DNA of 64,000 nt from Xanthomonas sp. AM6 (GTDB taxonomy: Bacteria > Pseudomonadota > Gammaproteobacteria > Xanthomonadales > Xanthomonadaceae). Every line of letters begins with the position of its first letter. The stretch's first letter is position 1. The translations under genes were made by a program, and so were the position numbers. This document shows, in pieces, positions 36,185 through 43,919 of this stretch. The notes beneath the pieces were generated by a model, which did no database searches, was not told the DNA's origin, and was given only the letters and a program-made list of their open reading frames with translations. Location: assembly GCF_025665335.1 (NCBI RefSeq), contig NZ_CP106869.1, forward strand, positions 4,800,501-4,864,500, given 5' to 3'.

Positions 36185-36243
36185 TACGTCCCCTTTTCCC
36201 ATCGGGAGAAGGTGGCGCGCAGCGCCGGATGAGGGTACGTCCG
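36185..36243. repeat. Second intergenic repeat type with hairpin ends
   Basis: CCTTTTCCC-ATC-GGGAGAAGG forms a near-perfect hairpin, followed by a GC-rich hairpin (GGCGCGCAGCGCC) and 'GGATGAGGGTACG'. This combination recurs between genes in xanthomonads as I know them; it is unlike the REP-type element elsewhere in the window. Confidence 0.5.
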
Positions 36244-36344
36244 ACGGAGGAATTTACATGATGAATCCCTACCGCGGCGGGCATCCGCAAGCGGACACGC
36301 TCCGATCCAATGTGTCAGCTGCCGTGATGCCTGCCGCTTCGTTT

Positions 36345-36368
36345 GTCGCGGCTGAAGCCGCTCCTACA
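36345..36368 (-). repeat. REP-like element, single copy
   Basis: A 24-base copy of the element with core 'GCGGCTGAAGCCGCTCC', itself an imperfect palindrome. It is a full match to the commonest version found in the arrays at 45423 and 60960. Confidence 0.85.
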
Positions 36369-36383
36369 GGAAACAGGCGTCAC

Positions 36384-36410
36384 GGCCTCGGTACGATCAC
36401 CGAGGCCTTT
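36384..36410. terminator. Possible hairpin terminator downstream of the aldo/keto reductase
   Basis: GGCCTCGGT pairs with ACCGAGGCC around a 6-base loop, followed on the plus strand by only TTTC. It lies 53 bp beyond the minus-strand reductase stop. The stem is strong but the U-tract is poor in both directions. Confidence 0.4.
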
Positions 36411-36462
36411 CGCGCTTCCTGACCGACGTGCGCTTGGCCAGAGCCACCGTCAACGACCGCCG

Positions 36463-37338
36463 TCAGCCGCCCTCTCGGCCGATCCGATCCAACGCGGCCA
36501 GCGCGTCGTCCGACAACGACAGTTCCGCCGCCGCCAGGTTCTCCCGCAGATGCGCAACCGACGAGGTGCCCGGGATCAGCAGGATGTTCGGCGCGCGCGC
36601 CAGCAGCCACGCCAGCGCCACCTGCATCGGCGTGGCGCCAAGCGCCTGCGCGATCGACGAGAGCGAGTCCGACTGCAGCGGCGTGAAGCCGCCGAGCGGG
36701 AAGAACGGCACATAGGCGATGCCGTCGCGGCCGAGCGCGTCGATCAACGCGTCGTCGTCGCGGTGCGCGAGGTTGTAGTGGTTCTGCACGCATACCACCG
36801 GGGCGATGCGCCGGGCTTCCTGCACCTGCGCGGCGGTGGCGTTGCTGATGCCCAGGTGCCGGATCAGCCCACGCTGCTGCAGTTCCGCGAGCGCGGTGAA
36901 CTGTTCTCCGATCGGGCCCTCGCTGGGCGCGTGCACGTCGCCCATCACCCGCAGGTTGACCACATCCAGGACATCCAGGCCGAGGTTGCGCAGATTGTCG
37001 TGCACCGCCTGGGCCAGCTCGGCGGGACTTTGCGCCGGCAGCCAGGAGGCGTCGTCGCCACGCACGGCACCGACCTTGGTCACGATCGTCAGCCGCTGCG
37101 GATACGGTTGCAGCGCCTCGCGGATCAGCTGGTTGGTGACGTGCGGCCCGTAGAAGTCGCTGGTGTCGATGTGGTCCACGCCCGCGGCCACCGCCTCGCG
37201 CAGCACCGCCAGCGCCGCGGCGCGGTCCTTGGGCGGGCCGAACACACCCGGCCCGGCCAGCTGCATTGCGCCGTAGCCGATGCGCGTCACCGTGCGGTCG
37301 CCGAGGGAAAAGGTGCCAGCGGTCGAAAGCTTGCTCAT
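36463..37338 (-). CDS. Aldo/keto reductase
   Basis: 291 residues with an intact AKR barrel. The tetrad is visible: Asp and Tyr in 'HIDTSDFYGPH' and Lys in 'IVTKVGAV'; the expected His region reads 'VVNLRVMG', which departs from the usual 'H' and resembles the YakC/AKR13-like subgroup. It should reduce aldehydes or ketones with NADPH in the cytoplasm; the substrate is unknown. TGGAGG precedes ATG 37338. It is divergent from a LysR gene (113-bp gap), which probably regulates it, a classic LysR arrangement. Confidence 0.88.
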   Translation of the reverse strand: MSKLSTAGTFSLGDRTVTRIGYGAMQLAGPGVFGPPKDRAAALAVLREAVAAGVDHIDTSDFYGPHVTNQLIREALQPYPQRLTIVTKVGAVRGDDASWLPAQSPAELAQAVHDNLRNLGLDVLDVVNLRVMGDVHAPSEGPIGEQFTALAELQQRGLIRHLGISNATAAQVQEARRIAPVVCVQNHYNLAHRDDDALIDALGRDGIAYVPFFPLGGFTPLQSDSLSSIAQALGATPMQVALAWLLARAPNILLIPGTSSVAHLRENLAAAELSLSDDALAALDRIGREGG

Positions 37339-37450
37339 GATTGCCTCCAGAAGGGGTGGGCCCAAGCCCGGGTGAGGCCTGCACTGTAGGCGGCGCGCCG
37401 ATGCGCGATAATCCCGTCGAATCGGTACGGGCTGTGCGGAATCCCGAACA

Positions 37451-38347
37451 ATGACCACGGACCTGCAGGACCTCTTCGCCTTCCTGGCGGTAGTGCGCGC
37501 CGGCGGCTTCCGCGAAGCCGCGCGCGCCAGCGGCAGCTCCGCCTCCAGCCTGAGCGAGGCGGTGCGGCGCCTGGAAGCCCGGCTCGGCGTGCGGTTGTTC
37601 AACCGCACCACCCGCAGCGTGCTGCCGACCGAGGCCGGCGCACGCCTGGCCGAGCGCCTGGTCCCTGCGCTCGGCGAAGTGGAAGCGGCGCTGGACGTGG
37701 TCAACGGCTTCCGCGACCGGCCCAGCGGCACCCTGCGGCTCAACGTGCCGGGCGTCGCCGCGCGCCTGGTGCTGCCGGCGATCGTCACCCCGTTCCTGAA
37801 GGCCTATCCGGAGATCAGGCTGGAGGTGATCGTGGAGGACAGCTTCGTCGACATGCTGGCGGCCGGCTGCGATGCCGGCATCCGCTACGACGAGCGCCTG
37901 GAGCAGGACATGATCGCGGTGCCGATCGGCCCGCGCGTGCAGCGCTTCGCCACCGCCGCTTCGCCCGAGTATCTCGCCGCGCACGGACGGCCGCAGCACC
38001 CGCGCGACTTGCTGACGCACGCCTGCCTGCGCGGCCAGTTCGCCAGCGGCGCCATCCCGGCCTGGGAATTCGAACGCGACGGCGAAGTCGTGCTGATCGA
38101 ACCGAGCGGCCCGCTGCTGGTACGCCTGGGCGCCGCGGTGGACCTGGCCATCGACGCCGCGGTCGGCGGCCTGGGCGTGATCCACCTGTTCGAGGACTGG
38201 CTGCGCCCGCACCTGGACAGCGGCGCGCTGGAGCCGGTGCTGGAACCATGGTGGCAGAGCTTCAGCGGCCCCTTCCTGTACTACCCAGGACGCCGCCACC
38301 TGCCCGCACCGCTGCGCGCGTTCGTGGATTTCATTCGGACGCCGTGA
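37451..38347 (+). CDS. LysR-family transcriptional regulator
   Basis: 298 residues. The N-terminal winged helix-turn-helix is in 'FLAVVRAGGFREAARASGSS' to 'VRLFNRTTRSVLPTEAGA' (about residues 10-60), followed by a substrate-binding domain ending with 'FVDFIRTP', typical of the AaeR/DmlR-like subgroup. It is transcribed away from the aldo/keto reductase gene and likely controls it from the shared 113-bp promoter region. The effector molecule is unknown. Confidence 0.92.
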   Translation: MTTDLQDLFAFLAVVRAGGFREAARASGSSASSLSEAVRRLEARLGVRLFNRTTRSVLPTEAGARLAERLVPALGEVEAALDVVNGFRDRPSGTLRLNVPGVAARLVLPAIVTPFLKAYPEIRLEVIVEDSFVDMLAAGCDAGIRYDERLEQDMIAVPIGPRVQRFATAASPEYLAAHGRPQHPRDLLTHACLRGQFASGAIPAWEFERDGEVVLIEPSGPLLVRLGAAVDLAIDAAVGGLGVIHLFEDWLRPHLDSGALEPVLEPWWQSFSGPFLYYPGRRHLPAPLRAFVDFIRTP

Positions 38348-38421
38348 CCGCGGAGCAGGCGGCGGTGCCACGACGACGCTCGGCATTCGGAATGCATCGC
38401 CAACCGCTGCTCTCTGCTCCC

Positions 38422-38445
38422 TGTAGGAGCGGCTTCAGCCGCGAC
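38422..38445 (+). repeat. REP-like element, single copy
   Basis: A 24-base copy with core 'GGAGCGGCTTCAGCCGC', located 75 bp after the LysR stop between convergent genes. The surrounding 180 bp contain nothing else that I can identify. Confidence 0.85.
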
Positions 38446-38528
38446 CCGCCTCACCGACAATGCCCAGCGCACCAGACGAAGGCGCGCCATCCTGCATCCC
38501 CCACGACTTGCAAGAAAACTACCAGCTA

Positions 38529-39089
38529 CTAGCGAAACCGCCGCAACCAAACAAACCCAGGCACCGCGATCCGGGTCTTCGACGTCCCATCCCACGCCAA
38601 CACAAACCCCGCATCCACCAACGCCGCAGCGACCCTCTGCCCAACCGCAAGATCCGCATCCGCCCCACCCTGCAGATCGCCGAACGCAATAAACAACCCA
38701 CCACCATCCACAGCGCACTCCACATCCTGCCCGTGGTAGAAACAATAGCCGTGATACTGGCCCTCCGGCGCCTCCGCCACCGCCTCGGTCACCTCGGTGT
38801 GGCCATCGGACATCGTGTAGCCGGCATTCGCCAGCGCGCAGATGCCCGCGTCGTGCAACCGATAGAACACCGCATCCAAGCGATCGCAATCGGTCTGCGC
38901 CGGCCAACCCTGCTCCGCCTGCTGCTTGGCCTGCCACTGGCTGCCGACCGCGGCACGCAGCATCGGTTCGTCGCAATCGTCTTCCAGAATGTCGTCGAGC
39001 ATCTCCTCGCGGATCTCGGACTCAGAGTAGTAGCCGGACCAAACCCACTTCCGGATTGAATCGAGGACATACGCATCGGTCTCGTTCAC
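38529..39089 (-). CDS. DUF6891-like protein
   Basis: 186 residues. It is recognisable by 'IRKWVWSGYYSESEIREEM', 'DAGICALANAGYTMSDGH' and 'GYCFYHGQDVECAVDGGG', a family of soluble proteins without known function that often occurs as a single-copy accessory gene. The start is GTG 39089, decided by AAAGGAG six bases upstream; ATG 39149 would add 20 residues with no ribosome-binding site. It lies in the lower-G+C accessory stretch, next to another orphan gene. Confidence 0.75.
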   Translation of the reverse strand: MNETDAYVLDSIRKWVWSGYYSESEIREEMLDDILEDDCDEPMLRAAVGSQWQAKQQAEQGWPAQTDCDRLDAVFYRLHDAGICALANAGYTMSDGHTEVTEAVAEAPEGQYHGYCFYHGQDVECAVDGGGLFIAFGDLQGGADADLAVGQRVAAALVDAGFVLAWDGTSKTRIAVPGFVWLRRFR

Positions 39090-39258
39090 GCTCGCTCCTT
39101 TGGAGGCCAGGCACTTGCCTGGCGCGCACGTCGATTCCTTCGATGGCACGACAGCGGCAGGCAGGCGACTTCACCACAGGATGGGATCATGAGACAGTCC
39201 TTCCGAGATCACGAGCTCGGCATACGGTTTTACCTCACATCTTAGGTCCGCGACCGAA

Positions 39259-39744
39259 ATGCCCTTCACACCCATACATCTCGGTCCAGGACTGGCATTC
39301 AAGGCCGCAGGAGGGCGCCATTTCAGCTTTATGGTGTTTGGCGGCTCGCAAGTCCTCATGGACATCGAGCCTCTGATTGGAATCCTGCAAAACAAGCCGA
39401 TCCTCCACGGCGTGACACACACACTGTTCGGCGCCATGGTCATCGGCAGCCTAGCGGCGGCCACTGGCAAACCCGTCAGCTCAGCCGTGTTGAAACTTCT
39501 CAGGATTCCCCACCCGCCACTCACATGGACTGCCGCAGTGTCGGGCGCGTTCGCCGGGACTTACTCCCATATCGTGCTTGACGGCATCGTGCATTCGGAC
39601 ATCATGCCTCTGTGGCCACTGGTGTCAGGCAACCCGTTGTTTCGCGTCGTTGACATCGATCAGCTTCATATCGTTTGCCTGCTCGCTGGCGTCATTGGCC
39701 TTGCGTGCCTCGGGCTGAAAGCGGCGTTCAAGCAGCGGACCTGA
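39259..39744 (+). CDS. Small membrane protein, YdjM-like (DUF457-type) putative metal-dependent hydrolase
   Basis: 161 residues with four hydrophobic segments. The N-terminus 'MPFTPIHLGPGLAFKA' with its early His, and later 'HGVTHTLFGA' and 'YSHIVLDGIVHSD', resemble the membrane-bound metal-dependent hydrolase family (YdjM/LexA-regulated type), in which scattered His/Asp residues bind metal. Function is unknown. G+C is well below that of neighbouring genes, pointing to acquisition. The ribosome-binding site is weak (TTAGGT). It is divergent from the DUF6891 gene. Confidence 0.7.
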   Translation: MPFTPIHLGPGLAFKAAGGRHFSFMVFGGSQVLMDIEPLIGILQNKPILHGVTHTLFGAMVIGSLAAATGKPVSSAVLKLLRIPHPPLTWTAAVSGAFAGTYSHIVLDGIVHSDIMPLWPLVSGNPLFRVVDIDQLHIVCLLAGVIGLACLGLKAAFKQRT

Positions 39745-39864
39745 GGGCATGAAAGCGTTGAGCCGCAGGAAGATCACAAAACGTGGCCAGAGGAAATATC
39801 CAACCTCAGGCGCACACTCCTCCTTCTTGCGTTCTTCAGCTTTTTAGCTCGACCGCAGCCTTTC

Positions 39865-40794
39865 TCACCCTTCCGGCGGATGCCGAACAGGCGCATGCAC
39901 CGCCATCAGCGCCGCGATCCATTCGATGAACACGCGCAACTTGGCGCTGACATGGCGGTTGGGCGGGAACGCGACGTACAGCGGCATCGGCTCCAGCTGC
40001 CAGTCGGCGAACACCGGTACCAGCTCGCCGCTGGCCACGTGCGGCCTGGACATGTAGTCCGGCAGCCACAGCACGCCCATGCCCGCCAGGCCCGCGGCGA
40101 GGTAGGCATTGCCGTCGTCCACGGCCAACACATGGCGGCCTTGCACGCTCAGCCGCTCGCCGTCGCGTTGCATGGCATAGGCGATGACCTTCCTGCCGCG
40201 GCTGGCGCCGGTGAAGCCGATGATGCGGTGGTGCGTGTCCTCCAGTTCGCGCGGATGCGCTGGCGCGCCGGCGCGCTCCAAGTAGGCCGGGGCGGCGAAC
40301 ACGCCGGCCTGCAGTACGCCGATAAGCCGAGCGCTCAGCGATTGCTCACTGAGCACGCCGCCGCGCACCACGCAGTCCACGTTCTCGCCGATCAGATCCA
40401 CATGGCGGTCGCTGACCCCCAGGTCGAGCTGGATCTCCGGGTAGCGCGCGTGGAACGCCGGTAGCGCCGGCACCAAAATCAAGCGCGCCAGCGGGCTGGG
40501 CACGTCCACCCGCAGCCGGCCGCGTGGCGCGGCAGCTGCGCCGGACAGGCTGGTTTCGGCGTCGTCCAGATCCGCCAGCAGCTGGATCACGCGCTCGTAG
40601 AACGCCACGCCATCGGCGGTCGCGTTGACCTTGCGCGTGGTGCGATTGAGCAGCTTCACGCGCAGGCGCGCCTCCAGCTGCTGCACCGCTTGGGTGACGC
40701 TGGCCTTGCCGACGCGCAAGGTCTCCGCCGCCTTGGTGAAGCTGCCGGTTTCGACCACGCGCGCGAAGGCCAGCATCGCCTCGAACCGATCCAT
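39865..40794 (-). CDS. LysR-family transcriptional regulator
   Basis: 309 residues with the N-terminal helix-turn-helix 'MLAFARVVETGSFTKAAETL' to 'VKLLNRTTRKVNATADGV' and a C-terminal effector-binding domain. It belongs to the same broad subgroup as the LysR protein at 37451. It is divergent from a RidA-like gene across 137 bp and is the likely regulator of that gene. Confidence 0.92.
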   Translation of the reverse strand: MDRFEAMLAFARVVETGSFTKAAETLRVGKASVTQAVQQLEARLRVKLLNRTTRKVNATADGVAFYERVIQLLADLDDAETSLSGAAAAPRGRLRVDVPSPLARLILVPALPAFHARYPEIQLDLGVSDRHVDLIGENVDCVVRGGVLSEQSLSARLIGVLQAGVFAAPAYLERAGAPAHPRELEDTHHRIIGFTGASRGRKVIAYAMQRDGERLSVQGRHVLAVDDGNAYLAAGLAGMGVLWLPDYMSRPHVASGELVPVFADWQLEPMPLYVAFPPNRHVSAKLRVFIEWIAALMAVHAPVRHPPEG

Positions 40795-40931
40795 CCATGC
40801 TCCAGTGACGTTGGGATTGTTTGGATTCTACAAACAGTGATGCGGCGATGCGTCAGTTTATCCGCCGGTATCCTGCGCGTACCGTCTTGCCATCGTCATG
40901 ACTGGCCCGCGCGGGCCGAGGAAGAAGACAG

Positions 40932-41330
40932 ATGGCCACACGCGACGTTGTTTTTCCGCAGGGGCGACAGGCCCTGTACGAGCGCAATCGCTATTCGCCG
41001 GCGGTGCGTGCCAATGGCTTGCTGTTCGTGTCCGGACAGGTCGGCAGCCGCGAGGACGGCTCGCCCGAGCCGACCCTGGACGCGCAGGTGCGGCGCGCCT
41101 TCGACAACCTCAACGCGGTCCTCGCCGCGGCAGGTTGCACATTCGATGACGTGGTCGATGTCACCTTCTTTCTGGTCGACCCCGAAGCGACGTTCGACAC
41201 GGTCTGGAAGGTCTTGCCCACGTATTGGGGCGAGGCCCCGTATCCGACCGTGACCGCCGTCGGCGTCACCTGGCTGTATGGGTTCCAGTTCGAGATCAAG
41301 GTGATCGCGACATTGCCCAAGGCGCAGTAG
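40932..41330 (+). CDS. RidA/YjgF-superfamily protein lacking the usual Arg
   Basis: 132 residues, the normal single-domain size, with 'GLLFVSGQVGSREDG' and 'QVRRAFDNLNAVLAAAGCTFDDVVDV' typical of the family. True RidA enzymes hydrolyse reactive enamines using an Arg in an 'ARSxVGV' context. Here the equivalent reads 'YPTVTAVGVTWL' with no Arg, so classical RidA deaminase activity is doubtful and it is better placed in one of the Rid subfamilies of unknown role. Divergent from, and probably controlled by, the neighbouring LysR gene. Confidence 0.88.
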   Translation: MATRDVVFPQGRQALYERNRYSPAVRANGLLFVSGQVGSREDGSPEPTLDAQVRRAFDNLNAVLAAAGCTFDDVVDVTFFLVDPEATFDTVWKVLPTYWGEAPYPTVTAVGVTWLYGFQFEIKVIATLPKAQ

Positions 41331-41446
41331 CAGGCATCGCGGTCGTGGTGGACCCGGCTGCGCGGCCTTCGCGCCACAGCCGCTTCAGTGCCGCCCGACC
41401 CTTGCCGTCATACCAACGCGGGCTAGCGTGGCGGCGGCGACCATGC

Positions 41447-41809
41447 TCAATCCTCTGCCGGCCACTCGCGAAAGTTCACGCACACCGTGGTCTTGTCCAG
41501 CATCGCGAACTCGCGCGATCCCCAGGGCCTGGGCGCGACGGTGTTGCAATTCGGGTGCAGCAGATGCGGCACGCGTGCGGACATTTCCGCGAAGATCGCA
41601 TCGACATCGTCGGTGTCGATGCTGAGCTCCGGACGATCCTTCGCCGCCCACTCGGGGTTCTCGACCAGATAGGCCTTGGCGCCGTCGCGGGCGACGACGG
41701 CCATCGTTGCGTCTTGGTATTGCACGGCAAAGCCCAGGCCATCGACGAAGAAGTCGAGTCCGTCCTGCAGCTTGTCATAGAAGATCTTCGGGATGAGGTT
41801 CTTGAACAT
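41447..41809 (-). CDS. VOC-family (glyoxalase/bleomycin resistance-like) protein
   Basis: 120 residues, a single pair of beta-alpha-beta-beta-beta modules ('KIFYDKLQDGLDFFVDGLGF' at the N-terminus; 'PWGSREFAMLDKTTVCVNF' at the C-terminus, with the family's terminal Glu-like metal position unclear). Such small cytoplasmic proteins bind metals or electrophilic ligands; I cannot say which. Single gene, with 216 bp of sequence without recognisable features between it and the TetR gene. Confidence 0.8.
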   Translation of the reverse strand: MFKNLIPKIFYDKLQDGLDFFVDGLGFAVQYQDATMAVVARDGAKAYLVENPEWAAKDRPELSIDTDDVDAIFAEMSARVPHLLHPNCNTVAPRPWGSREFAMLDKTTVCVNFREWPAED

Positions 41810-42025
41810 TGGCTACCTGCGTTGATGGGGGTATTTCAGCAAGGCAAGCACTGCCGCTCTACATCGGCACGAGCGCTTGCCGCCTATCACCGGGGCGTCT
41901 TCGGCTAGAGCAGCATATGCGGTCCGGGATACCTCGACCAAGCGTGTCCGCCCGCGCGGACAGGGCCCCGGTGCGCTGGCAGTGCTGCACCAGCGTTCGC
42001 AGCCGTTTCCGTGGGCCGCTCACGG

Positions 42026-42667
42026 CTATGCTGCAGGAGGCGACGCGAGCCGTTGCAGGTAAGCGCAGAACATGTCCGCCATGGCGTCGGCATAGGCGCG
42101 GATCTGCGCGGCGCTACGCGGCGTTTCCGAAAACTCCTTGGCCCCTGCGCCGAGCGTCGTCTTGATCAGATTGCCGGCCAGGGTGCGGGTGGCCGCCGGC
42201 GCATCCGGCAGCACCTCGCGCATGAAGCGTCGCAACGTCCGCTTTCCCGAGGCGCGCGCCTGCTGCGCCTCGGGCGCGTCGCGGTACAGCGGTGCGGCGG
42301 TGGCAAGCGCCGTGCGCATCTGCGCCTCCTCGCATTCCGAACGCACGAAGGCGTGCACCAACAGGCGCAACCGGTCCAGCGGCGGACGCTGGGTGTCCTC
42401 GAGGATGCCGCGCAGCAGGTCGCTGGTCTGCCGCCATTCGTCGCTCTGCAGCCGGAACAGGATCGCCGCCTTGTTCGGGAAGTACTGATACAGCGACCCG
42501 ATGCTCACCCCGGCCTTCTCGGCCACCCGCGCGGTGGTGAAGCGCTGCATTCCTTCCTTGGCCAAAACCTGAGCTGCCGCTTCCAGGATGACCGCCACGA
42601 GCAGGTTGGAGCGCGCCTGTTGCGGCTGTTTTCTCGGGGAAATCCTGGTTTTCCGACGATCGTTCAT
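42026..42667 (-). CDS. TetR-family transcriptional regulator
   Basis: 213 residues. The DNA-binding helix-turn-helix is 'RFTTARVAEKAGVSIGSLYQ' (about residues 44-63), followed by 'YFPNKAAIL', the family hallmark. The C-terminal ligand-binding domain is helical. ATG 42667 is preferred over an upstream start because it is where the family N-terminus begins. It is divergent from an O-methyltransferase gene over 87 bp that contains an inverted repeat (42690-42713), so it probably represses both genes until an unknown ligand binds. Confidence 0.92.
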   Translation of the reverse strand: MNDRRKTRISPRKQPQQARSNLLVAVILEAAAQVLAKEGMQRFTTARVAEKAGVSIGSLYQYFPNKAAILFRLQSDEWRQTSDLLRGILEDTQRPPLDRLRLLVHAFVRSECEEAQMRTALATAAPLYRDAPEAQQARASGKRTLRRFMREVLPDAPAATRTLAGNLIKTTLGAGAKEFSETPRSAAQIRAYADAMADMFCAYLQRLASPPAA

Positions 42668-42689
42668 GCGGCGGGCCAATGCGAATAGC

Positions 42690-42713
42690 GAATGTGACGG
42701 ATCAGTCGCATTC
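42690..42713. promoter_or_regulatory. Palindromic operator candidate for the TetR regulator
   Basis: GAATGTGAC and GTCGCATTC form an inverted repeat (one mismatch in nine) around a 6-base spacer, 24 bp in all, centred in the 87-bp gap between the divergent tetR and methyltransferase genes. Size and position fit a TetR dimer site. Confidence 0.6.
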
Positions 42714-42754
42714 TATTCCGGTCCGATGACGGACGCACAAAACGGCAACTATCG

Positions 42755-43420
42755 ATGAGCACCCTGACCACTGCACCGCTCGCTCCCCTGCTCGACCACC
42801 TGTTCGATGAGGCCGCCGCGACGACGGCGACGGCGATGTCCGCATTCGCCGAAATCCCGACCGAGGAGCGGGAGCGCCTGATGCGCAGCAAGACCGACTA
42901 CGTGGAGTTCTACAGCCGGCTAAAGGATCTGCCGCTGGCCGTCTCGCGCGAGACCGGCACGCTGCTGTACATGCTGGCGCGCAGCTGCCGCGCGCGCGCG
43001 ATCGTCGAGTTCGGTACCTCGTTCGGCATCTCCACCCTGCACCTGGCCGCGGCCCTGCGCGACAACGGCGGCGGCCAGCTGATCGGCAGCGAATTCGAGC
43101 CGTCCAAGGTGCTGCGCGCCCGCGACAACCTGCGCGCCGGCGGCCTCGACGACCTGATCGAGATCCGCGAAGGCGACGCCTTGCAGACGCTGCGCAGCGA
43201 CCTGCCCGCCAGCATCGACCTGCTGCTGCTCGACGGCGCCAAGGCGCTGTATCCGCAAGTGCTGGCGCTGCTGGAAACGCGCTTGCGGCCCGGCGCGCTG
43301 ATCGTCGCCGACAACGCGGACTACAGCCCCGAGTACCTGGCGCATGTGCGCTCGCCCGACGCGGGCTACCTGTCCATCCCGTTCGCCGAGGAGGTGGAGT
43401 TGTCGATGCGCATCGGTTGA
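42755..43420 (+). CDS. Class I SAM-dependent O-methyltransferase
   Basis: 221 residues, the size of the caffeoyl-CoA/catechol O-methyltransferase-like family (PF01596). The SAM-binding motif I reads 'IVEFGTSFGISTLHLAAAL', followed by 'IGSEFEPSKVLRARDNL' and the metal-site region 'IDLLLLDGAKALYPQVL' with 'LIVADNADYS'. It probably methylates a small hydroxylated compound, which could be a detoxification step given the divergent TetR control. Confidence 0.88.
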   Translation: MSTLTTAPLAPLLDHLFDEAAATTATAMSAFAEIPTEERERLMRSKTDYVEFYSRLKDLPLAVSRETGTLLYMLARSCRARAIVEFGTSFGISTLHLAAALRDNGGGQLIGSEFEPSKVLRARDNLRAGGLDDLIEIREGDALQTLRSDLPASIDLLLLDGAKALYPQVLALLETRLRPGALIVADNADYSPEYLAHVRSPDAGYLSIPFAEEVELSMRIG

Positions 43421-43518
43421 TGCCGCTGCGCTGCGCACTTTCGAGAACGCATCGGTGCAGACGCGATGTTGATGCACGATCGAACGGCCCGGCGGCGCCG
43501 GCCTGCTAGAGCGGATGC

Positions 43519-43812
43519 CTAGCCAGACAGGTTTGTCCAGGTCTTGAGGCCCAGGTAGGCAACGAAGAGCAGCACCACGGCCACGATAATCGCGCGCGAC
43601 CTGCGCCCCGCTCGCTGATGTTGCGCAACGCGTGACGCGAGCAACGGCGCACTCTTGGCCTGCGTCTCTTCGATGAGTGCATCGGCGCGCTGCGATCCTT
43701 CCTCGAGCGTCAGCCTGCCCGCGTCGATGTCGTTGGCGATGGCGTCCAGCTGACGGATCAGGTCCTGCTGCAACCGATCGTACCCGTCGTTGGTGCCGTC
43801 TGGTCGTGCCAT
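43519..43812 (-). CDS. Small membrane-anchored protein, unknown
   Basis: 97 residues. The N-terminal two thirds are charged and helical, likely coiled ('YDRLQQDLIRQLDAIANDID'), and a single membrane segment near the C-terminus ('AIIVAVVLLFVAYLGL') leaves a short tail. It resembles no family I know. ATG 43812 is preferred because AAGGAAG lies at the right distance upstream; the frame remains open to 43917. G+C is a little below the surrounding average. It lies 107 bp after the stop of the facing methyltransferase gene and just downstream of the uronate reductase gene on the same strand. Confidence 0.6.
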   Translation of the reverse strand: MARPDGTNDGYDRLQQDLIRQLDAIANDIDAGRLTLEEGSQRADALIEETQAKSAPLLASRVAQHQRAGRRSRAIIVAVVLLFVAYLGLKTWTNLSG

Positions 43813-43919
43813 TGGTATGCTTCCTTGCGCTTGAATAGGCCGCGCGGCGACGTCGCGCCCGCTGGACTGCATTGTCTGCAAGACTATGACAATACAGACG
43901 CTAGTGAGCAACAGCACCG

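Larger units (their letters stand above)
36022..36462. other. Repeat-rich non-coding stretch after the DUF4375 gene
   Basis: No supported gene in these 441 bp. The first 160 bp have lower G+C and open frames on both strands that match nothing I recognise, possibly a gene remnant. Then come an inverted-repeat element (36185-36243), one REP-like copy (36345-36368) and a hairpin (36384-36407). The order suggests an accumulation site for mobile repeats between convergent genes. Confidence 0.6.

Noticed and set aside
36018-36422. A 134-codon plus-strand ORF and a 63-codon minus-strand ORF after the DUF4375 gene
   Set aside because: The first runs through two repeat elements; neither has a ribosome-binding site or family resemblance. 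At most a remnant.
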